In this document: piece after piece, positions 1 through 6,113 of the stretch | How positions within the stretch are numbered: position 1 is the stretch's first letter | Layout: each line of letters opens with the position of its first letter | IMG/VR virus record: IMGVR_UViG_3300049783_000585 | Location: 1-39,992 of that record | Strand: one strand, 5' to 3' | Source of the DNA: a virus | DNA length: 39,992 bases | The notes under the pieces: generated by a model | Database searches by the model: none | Told to the model about the DNA's origin: nothing | Seen by the model: only the letters and a program-made list of their open reading frames with translations | Position numbers and translations under genes: made by a program

Positions 1-31
1 CATTGTGTATTCCTTTTTTGCTTACTCGTTC

Positions 32-60
32 TTTATAGCAGCAAGGCGTCATGGTGTCAA
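32..60 (-). promoter_or_regulatory. Early-type sigma70 promoter for a gene running off the left edge
   Basis: Read on the minus strand, TTGACA (55-60) is followed by a 17-bp spacer and TATAAA (32-37). Downstream are an AAGGA ribosome-binding site and an ATG at 3..1 that opens a gene lying outside the window. The TGA stop of the gene at 57-281 is inside the -35 box. The -10 and leader (TATAAAGAACGAGTAAGCAA) are also found at 22183-22211, so this is a repeated promoter cassette. Confidence 0.75.
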
Positions 61-281
61 CCATATTTTAACTTCATCATGACTTTTTCTTCGTCAGTCA
101 ATTCTTGATTTTTGTCAAGCCATTCATTAAGTGTCAGTTTGTCGTTGTCCAAGTACCAAGACTTACGGCCATCTACATATTCAATTGCAGGACCATCAAT
201 GCGGTGAATTCTGCTGCCGTGTGTAAACCAAACCTTGTCGCCAGCGTCGGTTTCAATCATTTGAGGGTTCATGCTATCCAT
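57..281 (-). CDS. DGPA-repeat (MORN-variant-like) small protein, copy 1
   Basis: A 74-aa protein of unknown function. It carries about two units of a 20-22 residue repeat of the form hRxDGPAiEyxdGxkxWyL, here HRIDGPAIEYVDGRKSWYL, followed by the family's shared C-terminal tail (LNEWLDKN, then EEKVMMKLKYG). Aromatic-glycine repeats of this shape resemble MORN-variant repeats, which usually mediate protein or membrane contacts; that comparison is from memory. There is no signal peptide or membrane segment. Its start overlaps the stop of the paralogue at 274-489 by the 8-nt sequence ATGGATAG/ATGGATAA type junction, and its stop lies in the -35 box of the next promoter. Part of its DNA is nearly identical to the copy at 10444-10806. 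The coding call is strong, the function unknown. Confidence 0.85.
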   Translation of the reverse strand: MDSMNPQMIETDAGDKVWFTHGSRIHRIDGPAIEYVDGRKSWYLDNDKLTLNEWLDKNQELTDEEKVMMKLKYG

Positions 282-489
282 GTTCCAATTTATACATAAC
301 TTTTTGTTCGTCGGTCAATCCCGTGGTCTGGTCAAGCCATTCATCAAATTTATAATGTTTGCCGTGCAAATACCACAATCTATCACCGTCTGGCCACTCA
401 ATAGCATGACCATCAGTGCGATGAAATTCACCATTTACACGCCAAACCTTGGTGCCATCTTTATATATTTGCATGATTTTATTTTGCAC
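274..489 (-). CDS. DGPA-repeat small protein, copy 2 (GTG start)
   Basis: A 71-aa paralogue of the gene at 57-281, with HRTDGHAIEWPDGDRLWYL as its repeat unit and the conserved tail ending KLEHG. The DGPA core is changed to DGHA. The best start is GTG at 489, which gives an N-terminus (MQNKIMQ) like that of the copy at 20584-20808; an ATG at 474 is the alternative. Neither start has an ideally spaced ribosome-binding site. It is the first gene after the promoter at 510-538, and the gene at 57-281 follows by a short overlap, so the two should be translated together. Function unknown. Confidence 0.8.
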   Translation of the reverse strand: MQNKIMQIYKDGTKVWRVNGEFHRTDGHAIEWPDGDRLWYLHGKHYKFDEWLDQTTGLTDEQKVMYKLEHG

Positions 490-509
490 CCTCTGTTATA
501 TTTTATGTG

Positions 510-538
510 ACTATACCCATGAAGTTGCAACTAGTCAA
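510..538 (-). promoter_or_regulatory. Sigma70-type promoter for the left DGPA-repeat pair
   Basis: On the minus strand TTGACT (533-538), a 17-bp spacer and TATAGT (510-515). It follows the U-tract of the terminator at 541-566 within a few bases, so one transcript ends and the next begins almost at the same place. Confidence 0.7.
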
Positions 539-540
539 GA

Positions 541-566
541 AAAAAGCGGCATTGCTGCCGCCTTTT
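541..566 (-). terminator. Rho-independent terminator after the 588-764 gene
   Basis: On the minus strand a GCGGCA/TGCCGC stem (546-551 with 556-561, loop 552-555) is flanked by A and T runs and followed by six T residues. It ends transcripts that have passed through the small gene at 588-764. The A/T flanks are symmetrical, so it may also act on the other strand. Confidence 0.8.
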
Positions 567-587
567 AATAATCATCGTTAGGCTGGA

Positions 588-764
588 TCAACTCAAGTCT
601 TCGTAAATTTCCACTAAGTCTCGGTCTGCCATGTTGACCGCATGGCTACCAGCAAATGATTTGTACCAAATTTTGGCATGCTGTAGAGTAGCTGGGTCAA
701 TGCGATCTTTGGAAGGAATTAATCCCTGTACAAAGGATTGGAACGGTGTGTCTGTTGCGATCAT
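588..764 (-). CDS. Small hypothetical protein (58 aa)
   Basis: The frame is open to 860, but the ATG at 764 has a strong ribosome-binding site (AGGAG, 8 nt upstream), and a promoter sits at 814-842, so the 58-aa form is preferred. The protein has no recognisable domain; it is mixed charge with an acidic C-terminus and no membrane segment. It is the last gene before the terminator at 541-566 and has its own early-type and late-type promoter motifs, so it is probably a monocistronic unit. Function unknown. Confidence 0.65.
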   Translation of the reverse strand: MIATDTPFQSFVQGLIPSKDRIDPATLQHAKIWYKSFAGSHAVNMADRDLVEIYEDLS

Positions 765-802
765 TATTACTTCTCCTGCTAAATGCATGAATGCATGTTG
801 TT

Positions 803-842
803 TATTTAGCCTTATCTTACCTGAGTTGGTATGTGCCGTCAA
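803..842 (-). promoter_or_regulatory. Tandem early-type and late-type promoter motifs with a leader hairpin
   Basis: TTGACG (837-842), 17 bp and TAAGAT (814-819) form a sigma70-like promoter whose -35 contains the TGA of the gene at 839-1255. Immediately downstream is GCTAAATA (803-810), matching the late-promoter core seen elsewhere. GCTAAAT pairs with ATTTAGC next to the AGGAG of the following gene, so a readthrough RNA could fold while a late RNA would lack the 5' arm. Confidence 0.55.
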
Positions 843-1255
843 TAAAAATTGTTCAACCAAAGCGCCACGCTTCCGGCCATCTTACACATCACCATATTTT
901 CATTACTGAACAGGGTGATCTTGTCACCGTTGATATAGAATGGTGCTGACATATGGGTACTAAGGGTAAGTATCTCACCAGTATAAAATGGACGCTCATG
1001 CTTAAATTCCTCATGCTCAAAATACATTTTGAGCAACTTAAATCCCGCCGCCCGTAACCGAAGGCTGTCTGGTTGCGTGAAATAATCTGAGCTGGTGTAC
1101 TTGCGGCTACCGAACACCTGCATGATTGCCGGATCACCAGTGTTAGCTATCTCTTTTTGGAGCCAATCCGTAATCTCGGATGTCAGTATCTTCTTTGATT
1201 CGTTCGCCTGTGACAAGTTTTTCCACCGTAAATTCTGTTGTTTTAAATTTCGCAT
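839..1255 (-). CDS. Conserved-looking hypothetical protein (start uncertain, overlaps the upstream gene)
   Basis: Up to 138 aa. From about residue 27 the sequence looks strongly coding (for example EITDWLQKEIANTGDPAIMQ and FGSRKYTSSDYF). It overlaps the gene at 1143-1472 by 113 nt in the +1 frame, and the first 25 residues look like a shadow of that gene. Possible true starts are a TTG near 1222 preceded by GGTGGA, or the ATG at 1123. Alternatively the two frames are one gene joined by a +1 frameshift; see findings. Function is not recognised. The stop TGA lies in the -35 of the next promoter. Confidence 0.6.
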   Translation of the reverse strand: MRNLKQQNLRWKNLSQANESKKILTSEITDWLQKEIANTGDPAIMQVFGSRKYTSSDYFTQPDSLRLRAAGFKLLKMYFEHEEFKHERPFYTGEILTLSTHMSAPFYINGDKITLFSNENMVMCKMAGSVALWLNNFY

Positions 1256-1472
1256 TCAGTCGTTCGGCCAAATTAAAAGCATGTGCAGGATTGCTGAACG
1301 ACGTTTTCTTATATTTTGCACTAGGCATGTCTACGAGAATGTTAAAACACTTGAGATTAATCGGAGTGTTTTTATAAAATACTGCGTAGATGGCCTCAGC
1401 TGCAAGAACTTGCTCGCATCTGAAACTATTGTCTGTGTATTCTTGTAACACAGTTGGTTTGGGTCTGGCCAT
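1143..1472 (-). CDS. Conserved-looking hypothetical protein (109 aa)
   Basis: The ATG at 1472 is preferred over 1484 because GGAG lies 6 nt upstream of it. The protein is soluble and of mixed charge, with an internal stretch (SFSNPAHAFNLAERLN) that looks like a conserved amphipathic helix. I recall similar small proteins in cyanophage-like myoviruses but cannot name the family. It sits downstream of a 10-bp inverted repeat containing a late-promoter motif (1486-1516), and its 3' third overlaps the next gene in another frame. Confidence 0.65.
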   Translation of the reverse strand: MARPKPTVLQEYTDNSFRCEQVLAAEAIYAVFYKNTPINLKCFNILVDMPSAKYKKTSFSNPAHAFNLAERLNAKFKTTEFTVEKLVTGERIKEDTDIRDYGLAPKRDS

Positions 1473-1485
1473 AATTTTCTCCATT

Positions 1486-1516
1486 AACTCTAGCTTTAAC
1501 TTATTTAGCTAGAGTT
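1486..1516 (-). promoter_or_regulatory. Late-promoter motif inside a 10-bp inverted repeat
   Basis: Arms AACTCTAGCT (1486-1495) and AGCTAGAGTT (1507-1516) are perfectly complementary. GCTAAATA (1502-1509) lies across one arm and the loop. With T4 late spacing the predicted start is near 1496, which removes the 5' arm from late RNA. The GGAG of the gene at 1143-1472 begins a few bases beyond the 3' arm. There is no U-tract, so it is not a standard terminator. Confidence 0.5.
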
Positions 1517-1526
1517 GAAGAATTTG

Positions 1527-2522
1527 TTAGCGACCAGTGCGCTTTGCATATGAAGCACTCAAATACTTCGCGTGATCATCTGCCATATCACCTACCTTGA
1601 ATAGGTTGTTAGCCCCACAAAATTGCAGCAGACGCATACCAACCTGTCCCTTGTGTTCGGCTTGCACAGCTTCCACAATAGCGGTATCTAATACATTCTT
1701 AATGTCTTCAGGCTGCAACGTCAAATCGATCATGATTTTATTACGTAAGTAGTCATCTCGGACACGGTGTTCTTCGCCGTGGTGATCAGTCCATGTTTGT
1801 AACATATAGTTGTTCCAATTGAAACCCTTTGTGGTACGATCAGAAAATGCTTCCTCCATGCCAATCTTATTCTTGGTGCCCTTTGTGCGGGTGCCAGGAT
1901 ATGCACTGAAGATGTTGTCGCTTGTATCGCCTCGGATACATTTTTCAAACAGCAACCACTCAGGATCACCAATAAGCTTTGGTTCACCTGATTTCTTATC
2001 AATTACAGGACGACCTCTATCGTCAACGATAGAATCAATTGTCATATGCTGGTTGCTAACACCGTTATACTGTGATACGTTCTCATTGATAAGTTGATAG
2101 AAGTCAGAGTCAGACGAAATTATAACATGTTTGTCGTCAGGGTGTGTTTGAATCCAACGGGCAATAAAGTCATCAGCCTCACAGCCTGCTGCTTGCAGAA
2201 CGGTGACATTGGTTTTTTCGTGCAAAAATTCTTGGAAGTTGTTAAACGCCTCGAAGAATAGTACATCGTCGTCAACGTCGGACTGTGACCGCTTGTTTTG
2301 TTTGATTGCGCGGTTAGCTTTGTATGGAGCGTAGAAGTCTTTACGCCAACTTCGCCCTTCAAATGCGATGACTACATGGGTGCCACCCAAGTCGCGCCAT
2401 GTTTTATTAATGCTGGCAAAAATGATGTGCATCGCCATCCCAATTTTAGTGTCGATGTCGCCGCGAACAACGTGTTTCGCGCGATGGAACATATTAGCCG
2501 CATCGACCAAAATATATGTCAT
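1527..2522 (-). CDS. 5'-3' exonuclease / RNase H of the FEN (PIN-like) family
   Basis: A 331-aa flap-endonuclease-type nuclease, the role T4 RNase H plays in removing RNA primers from lagging-strand fragments. Acidic metal-binding positions are visible in order: VDAANMFHRA (about 6-15), AFEGRSWRKDFYAPYKANR (about 53-71), GCEADDF (113-119), ISSDSDF (135-141) and RGDTSDN (198-204). T4 RNase H is about 305 aa, so the length fits. A ribosome-binding site AAAGGA precedes the ATG at 2522. Two acidic clusters plus a RGDxSDN helix-hairpin-helix entry support FEN rather than a generic PIN domain. It lies with other replication genes in the left third of the window. Confidence 0.88.
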   Translation of the reverse strand: MTYILVDAANMFHRAKHVVRGDIDTKIGMAMHIIFASINKTWRDLGGTHVVIAFEGRSWRKDFYAPYKANRAIKQNKRSQSDVDDDVLFFEAFNNFQEFLHEKTNVTVLQAAGCEADDFIARWIQTHPDDKHVIISSDSDFYQLINENVSQYNGVSNQHMTIDSIVDDRGRPVIDKKSGEPKLIGDPEWLLFEKCIRGDTSDNIFSAYPGTRTKGTKNKIGMEEAFSDRTTKGFNWNNYMLQTWTDHHGEEHRVRDDYLRNKIMIDLTLQPEDIKNVLDTAIVEAVQAEHKGQVGMRLLQFCGANNLFKVGDMADDHAKYLSASYAKRTGR

Positions 2523-2541
2523 GAATATTCCTTTGTTATTG

Positions 2542-2814
2542 TTAAAATCGTAATTTGAACATGATAGCTTTTTCTAAGTCACGGACCCGTGTTATCTTCC
2601 AGCAATGATCGTATCCTCTCACTAAGCCGTCTGATGCACGCATTATGACGGTCGAATTCTTTATTTCAATGCCATAACATATACTGAGCCAGCGCATTAG
2701 TATATCACTTGCGCAATGTCGGTCGTCAGGTTCGGTTGTTGGAGTTTTATATCTCCAGCGTATCACATGCTGTTCAGCTTCTGAAATCGCATCTAATAGG
2801 TTACAATCTGCCAT
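2542..2814 (-). CDS. Small hypothetical protein ending in KAIMFKLRF
   Basis: A 90-aa soluble protein. Its C-terminus (DLEKAIMFKLRF) is of a type shared by several roughly 100-aa phage proteins, including those at the right end of this window, where a strand and helix end in F/I-M-x-K-L. It starts 3 nt after the stop of the gene at 2818-3180, so it is probably translated by re-initiation; its own ribosome-binding site is weak. Function unknown. Confidence 0.7.
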   Translation of the reverse strand: MADCNLLDAISEAEQHVIRWRYKTPTTEPDDRHCASDILMRWLSICYGIEIKNSTVIMRASDGLVRGYDHCWKITRVRDLEKAIMFKLRF

Positions 2815-2817
2815 GGC

Positions 2818-3180
2818 TTAGATATTGTCGCCAATGACACCGCGACACAGGTCATTGAACCACTGGTCGATAACTTCGTCGTCACTGCGTCCACTATAAC
2901 CGCTTTCGACCAATTGATTTACGAATTGTTTGTTCCAGTCCAACTCAAAATAGCCCGTTGCAGGATTATCGGGGTCTTCAAACGTGGTTTCAATCACGTC
3001 TACCCATGGCTCGTCTGCTTCTGTCGCCAGTTCTTTGGGTGTCTTAGCCTCTTGAATAGCCTTGAGTTCTTCGGCTAATCGCGCATTTTCTGCGGCAGCT
3101 TCAGCTTTTTCAGCTTCTAGGGCAGCAAACTTAGCCTCAAGTTTGTCCATCTTGCTTTCGCCGAATAATTTTTTAAACAT
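2818..3180 (-). CDS. Conserved T4-like phage hypothetical with N-terminal coiled coil
   Basis: A 120-aa protein. Residues about 10-45 form an Ala/Glu/Lys-rich coiled coil. The C-terminal 70 residues are acidic with a conserved-looking core (EPWVDVIETTF, GYFELDWNKQFVNQL, DEVIDQWFNDLC). I recall this C-terminal pattern in small proteins of cyanophage-type myoviruses, but no function is known to me. The ATG at 3180 has an AAGGA site at good spacing. It is downstream of the coiled-coil gene at 3206-3448. Confidence 0.8.
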   Translation of the reverse strand: MFKKLFGESKMDKLEAKFAALEAEKAEAAAENARLAEELKAIQEAKTPKELATEADEPWVDVIETTFEDPDNPATGYFELDWNKQFVNQLVESGYSGRSDDEVIDQWFNDLCRGVIGDNI

Positions 3181-3205
3181 TGTTTTTCCTTATTTGTTTC
3201 TCTTG

Positions 3206-3448
3206 TTAAACGCGATAAACTGTCACAGCGTCTTTGAGCAATGCAACCTGTTTTTCAGCAGAACGCACTGCGTCCTTGTGTAATTCAAGCTGTTTTTCAG
3301 CGGATTGTATGGAGTTGTTGAGCCATTCAATCCGCCGCTCAGTATCAACCGTGCGGTGATTTGCTTTTTTTACCTTTTCTTGAAAATAAGCAATGTCTTC
3401 TGTAAGCTCTTGGTCAGATAATTCGGCTGTGCTTGTAGTTTTACTCAT
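3206..3448 (-). CDS. Small coiled-coil protein
   Basis: An 80-aa protein that is helical over almost its full length, with two related segments (QSAEKQLELHKDAV and RSAEKQVALLKDAV) that look like an internal duplication. It has no membrane segment. Its AAAAGGAATTACAAATG start is clear. It is the first gene after a promoter whose spacer is a near-perfect palindrome (3463-3491), so it may be under repressor control. Function unknown. Confidence 0.75.
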   Translation of the reverse strand: MSKTTSTAELSDQELTEDIAYFQEKVKKANHRTVDTERRIEWLNNSIQSAEKQLELHKDAVRSAEKQVALLKDAVTVYRV

Positions 3449-3462
3449 TTGTAATTCCTTTT

Positions 3463-3491
3463 ATTATATCACACAATATTGTGTGACGCAA
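3463..3491 (-). promoter_or_regulatory. Promoter with an 18-bp palindrome filling the spacer
   Basis: Minus strand: TTGCGT (3486-3491), 17 bp, TATAAT (3463-3468). The spacer is essentially the perfect palindrome TCACACAATATTGTGTGA (3469-3486), an arrangement typical of an operator for a dimeric repressor. The -35 directly follows the TGA stop of the deformylase gene. Confidence 0.65.
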
Positions 3492-4052
3492 TCATTTCAT
3501 TGAATTGATAATACGTTCTGCGGCTCTGTTCATCAACTTGCGTTGCTTCGTGCGCCCCATTTTTAGTTTGGTCACTCCTGCACGATCTGAAAACATAATA
3601 CCTTGCAAGTGATCCATTTCATGAAGGAATATGCGGCAATCCATGTCAACCAATGTGGCCTGTGATCGTTCGCCCATTTCATCTTCCCAGCTTGCCAAAA
3701 TCATATCAGGGCGTTTGATCTTTAGGTACAACCCTGGGTCACTCAAACATCCCTCGTTCATCAACACTTTGTCATCGCTTATTTCCAGAATTTCAGGATT
3801 AAACATTGTAACCATGTCTTGTTGAATATGAGTGACAAAAACTGCTGCATCAAGTGCAATCTGATTTGCGGCCATCCCGTGTGCGTTATGACTTCTACAT
3901 AGTGCCTGCATGTGATTAGAGACGGCTTGACGATATCCCCCGTCACCTGAGAGGAATGGCTGCACCTTGGTGTCTAGCGCAATGTGTGGGGCGTAAACCA
4001 GTTGATGCAGTGAAATATCAGTTGTTGGGTCGTGGGGTGTTGAGTTTGTCAT
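3492..4052 (-). CDS. def: Peptide deformylase
   Basis: A 186-aa metallo-hydrolase that removes the formyl group from the initiator methionine of new proteins. All three family motifs are present: GMAANQ (59-64, for GxGLAAxQ), EGCLS (100-104, Cys metal ligand) and HEMDH (144-148, two His ligands and the catalytic Glu). The length is near that of bacterial enzymes (about 170 aa) and the usual C-terminal helix is kept, while many phage copies are shorter. A GGAACAC site precedes the ATG. Phage deformylases are known in marine myoviruses, where they are thought to support synthesis of phage-era proteins. Confidence 0.93.
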   Translation of the reverse strand: MTNSTPHDPTTDISLHQLVYAPHIALDTKVQPFLSGDGGYRQAVSNHMQALCRSHNAHGMAANQIALDAAVFVTHIQQDMVTMFNPEILEISDDKVLMNEGCLSDPGLYLKIKRPDMILASWEDEMGERSQATLVDMDCRIFLHEMDHLQGIMFSDRAGVTKLKMGRTKQRKLMNRAAERIINSMK

Positions 4053-4082
4053 TGTGTTCCATTATTTTTGAAGTTATTAGAT

Positions 4083-4268
4083 TTATTCCACATCAGAATG
4101 CCCTCGATCATTGCCCAAATCTTGTTGGAATATATCACGCATTTGAGTAGTGGCTTGTTCAATAGACTCCATTTTGATCATCATTCTGTCTAACATCTCG
4201 GCAAGACTATTTAATTGGCTGTCTAACTCTATAACTTTTTTACGCAATTCGTCATCATTCTGGGTCAT
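4083..4268 (-). CDS. Small coiled-coil protein (61 aa)
   Basis: A short, highly charged helical protein (ELDSQLNSLAEMLDRMMIKM) without membrane segments, probably an oligomerising coiled coil. Its start lies inside the 3' end of the gene at 4255-4731 (14-nt overlap), so translation is probably coupled. Function unknown. Confidence 0.7.
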   Translation of the reverse strand: MTQNDDELRKKVIELDSQLNSLAEMLDRMMIKMESIEQATTQMRDIFQQDLGNDRGHSDVE

Positions 4269-4731
4269 TATTTGACTTCAACTTTTCCATTATTTCGCAC
4301 TCGTTTGTCAGTGCTATGTATGCACTGCCCGCACCGATAACTTCATTTATATGTCGTGCGTGTGTGATAACGTGGTCCATGTTTTCACCAGCTTCATGCA
4401 ATTCGGCATATGTACTTTCCAGTGTGGGCAATCTAGTTGCAATGCCAAGCGCGGCTTCTATACGTTCCAACCGTTTAATCAATAATTCAGCGTCAGCCCC
4501 CAATTTAAGTTTCTCAATGGTGACATTTCCGGTGTGATCTTGGCGGACAATGGCACCGATTTCACCACCTGCGCTGAGGCGCTGGTGGCCTGCTGTATAT
4601 CCATGTCCACCTCCACCTCCGCTTTGCATTGTAGGTCCTGTGTAAGCTGGGTGCGCCCCGATGCTCACTGTGGAACATGGATTGGCCACTGTAGTTTGTA
4701 TTGGTGTGGTAGCATTTGTCGTATGATTCAT
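4255..4731 (-). CDS. Hypothetical protein with Gly-rich N-terminus
   Basis: A 158-aa protein. Residues about 1-60 are low complexity (Thr/Ala-rich, then a GGGGGHGYTAGH stretch), and residues 65-155 are predicted helical (LIKRLERIEAALGI). No family is recognised. It overlaps the genes on both sides (4 nt with 4728-5468, 14 nt with 4083-4268), consistent with one translationally coupled operon. The Gly/His-rich stretch is unusual for a soluble phage enzyme and could be a linker or an interaction segment. Confidence 0.75.
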   Translation of the reverse strand: MNHTTNATTPIQTTVANPCSTVSIGAHPAYTGPTMQSGGGGGHGYTAGHQRLSAGGEIGAIVRQDHTGNVTIEKLKLGADAELLIKRLERIEAALGIATRLPTLESTYAELHEAGENMDHVITHARHINEVIGAGSAYIALTNECEIMEKLKSNNDPE

Positions 4732-5468
4732 TTTATATCCTTAATAATTTGCGTCAAATAGAACATAGTATCTCGCCAACTTGTAACAGGAAATACAACG
4801 TCATTAGGGCGCAATCGTTGTAGTATTGCCGCAGCCAATGGATAGTCATTCCCACCAACCGCAGTGCGATCCCCAAAGAATGTCACGTCTCTGTTCACAA
4901 AATCTGTAAGGATTTGTGATTTGACATGATTGGTTTCGGTAATATCTATGCCAGTTTCTCCGCCTATCAGGGCAACACACCCCAATCGACTACCAAAATA
5001 TGTGTTAAATGATTCAACAATACTTGCTCGTTCGCCAGTCTCATTGTCAAATTTAATATATTCTGCACGTTGTTCTGTATTTGCATTACGCCCAACAGTG
5101 CTAAAATTAACTGTGCCAGGACGGTATTCAAAATGATTGCCTGTTTTAGTTGGACATTTGCTATTAAACAGTCTGTCCCGTAAATGATTTTTACCAGCGC
5201 CAGGTAAGGTCCACGCACTGGTAAAAATTTCAATACCATTTTCCCATATACTATTGCCTGAACAACTGTAGACTCGCTTGACAAGGTCGTCTGTGATTTC
5301 CTTGCCAAGCTGTTCTAGGGTCTTTGCGTGATCTGATCCACTAACCAAATACACGTCATGTTCCTGACAGAATTTTGTAAAAAATCCACGAAATTCATCA
5401 GAAATAATAACGCGACTGGGAGTTAACGTACCATCCACATCAAAGATGAAGGCATTTGCATTACGCAT
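4728..5468 (-). CDS. Eukaryotic-type phosphomannomutase-like HAD phosphatase
   Basis: The frame is open to 5597 but the start is the ATG at 5468, which overlaps the preceding stop by 8 nt; this gives 246 aa, the size of eukaryotic PMM. HAD motif I is FDVDGTLTPSR near the N-terminus, with the second Asp needed by phosphotransferases. Motif II is YLVSGSD. The cap contains the PMM signature HFEYRPGTVNFSTVGRN. The acidic end is FFGDRTAVGGNDYPL, as in PMM (FFGDxTxxGGND). Eukaryotic PMM converts mannose-6-P and mannose-1-P; a phage enzyme could act in sugar nucleotide supply or as a sugar phosphatase. The fold assignment is strong, the substrate is inference. Confidence 0.82.
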   Translation of the reverse strand: MRNANAFIFDVDGTLTPSRVIISDEFRGFFTKFCQEHDVYLVSGSDHAKTLEQLGKEITDDLVKRVYSCSGNSIWENGIEIFTSAWTLPGAGKNHLRDRLFNSKCPTKTGNHFEYRPGTVNFSTVGRNANTEQRAEYIKFDNETGERASIVESFNTYFGSRLGCVALIGGETGIDITETNHVKSQILTDFVNRDVTFFGDRTAVGGNDYPLAAAILQRLRPNDVVFPVTSWRDTMFYLTQIIKDIK

Positions 5469-5748
5469 TACACCACGGTGCCGTAAATACCCCAACATGG
5501 ATTTTGAGCTTCTTCGGGCTACGCGTCGGAGACATGCGAATGTTGATATCAAACGTGATAGCATTCGGCCTTGGGCTGGTATCAATAGAGAAGTCATAGA
5601 GCATCTTGTCTTTTTGATGATCTAATAGATAGGCGTTAAATAGCTGCCTAATTGGGCGGGATGATCCTTCAGAAAGACATCCGTCCCAAGGTTCAATAAT
5701 TTTTAGTAGATCGAATTTGATGTCATTTAAGCTAAGTGTGGTTGACAT
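5461..5748 (-). CDS. Small probable late protein, unknown
   Basis: A 95-aa protein. The C-terminal half alternates hydrophobic and polar residues (AITFDINIRMSPTRSPKKLK), suggesting beta strands, and faintly recalls the C-terminal segment of contractile-tail sheath or tail completion proteins; this is weak. A late-promoter motif (GATAAATA, 5816-5823) lies upstream with a GC-rich palindromic leader, which favours a virion or late role. AAGGAC precedes the ATG at a long spacing. Confidence 0.65.
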   Translation of the reverse strand: MSTTLSLNDIKFDLLKIIEPWDGCLSEGSSRPIRQLFNAYLLDHQKDKMLYDFSIDTSPRPNAITFDINIRMSPTRSPKKLKIHVGVFTAPWCNA

Positions 5749-5815
5749 TTTGTAGTCCTTGTTTTGCGCAAATTGTGCGCGTTAATGTTAAGTGCGCACT
5801 TTATTGCGTACTTTA

Positions 5816-5823
5816 TATTTATC
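5816..5823 (-). promoter_or_regulatory. Late-promoter motif GATAAATA
   Basis: Matches the T4-type late core. The 60-nt leader that follows contains the palindrome AAGTGCGCACTT and repeated TGCGC elements that can pair, so the leader RNA is probably folded upstream of the gene at 5461-5748. Confidence 0.55.
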
Positions 5824-6088
5824 AACGTGACGTAGGCAACCCGTCATCATCTATAATTACAGCGTAGCCCTTAGGTTCAGGCTTCCTTGGACGTCCCTCT
5901 TCTGTCATGGAATCATTGTCTTCGTCTTCATCCACATCTACGACTACCATGCTTTGCATAATTTTAAGCATTTCCCATAGTTTCCAATCAATTGCTTTTT
6001 GATAATCCAACATCTGCCGACGATATGATTGGTCGTCGAGCGTTTCTATTGTTGGTTCTTCTTCGATTACTCTAATTTTCTTAACCAT
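5822..6088 (-). CDS. Small acidic hypothetical protein
   Basis: An 88-aa protein with a helical centre (MLDYQKAIDWKLWEMLKIMQ) and an acidic DVDEDEDNDS patch followed by a Pro/Lys stretch. It lies directly downstream of the sliding clamp gene with a good AAGAGAGAG site. No family is recognised. Similar acidic small genes sit between replication genes in T4-like phages. Confidence 0.72.
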   Translation of the reverse strand: MVKKIRVIEEEPTIETLDDQSYRRQMLDYQKAIDWKLWEMLKIMQSMVVVDVDEDEDNDSMTEEGRPRKPEPKGYAVIIDDDGLPTSR

Positions 6089-6113
6089 TATTTCTCTCTC
6101 TTGTTTGTCGTGA

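Noticed and set aside
588-860. Start at 860 for the gene ending at 588
   Set aside because: The first 32 residues overlap the upstream gene and its promoter; AGGAG at 8 nt from the ATG at 764 is decisive.
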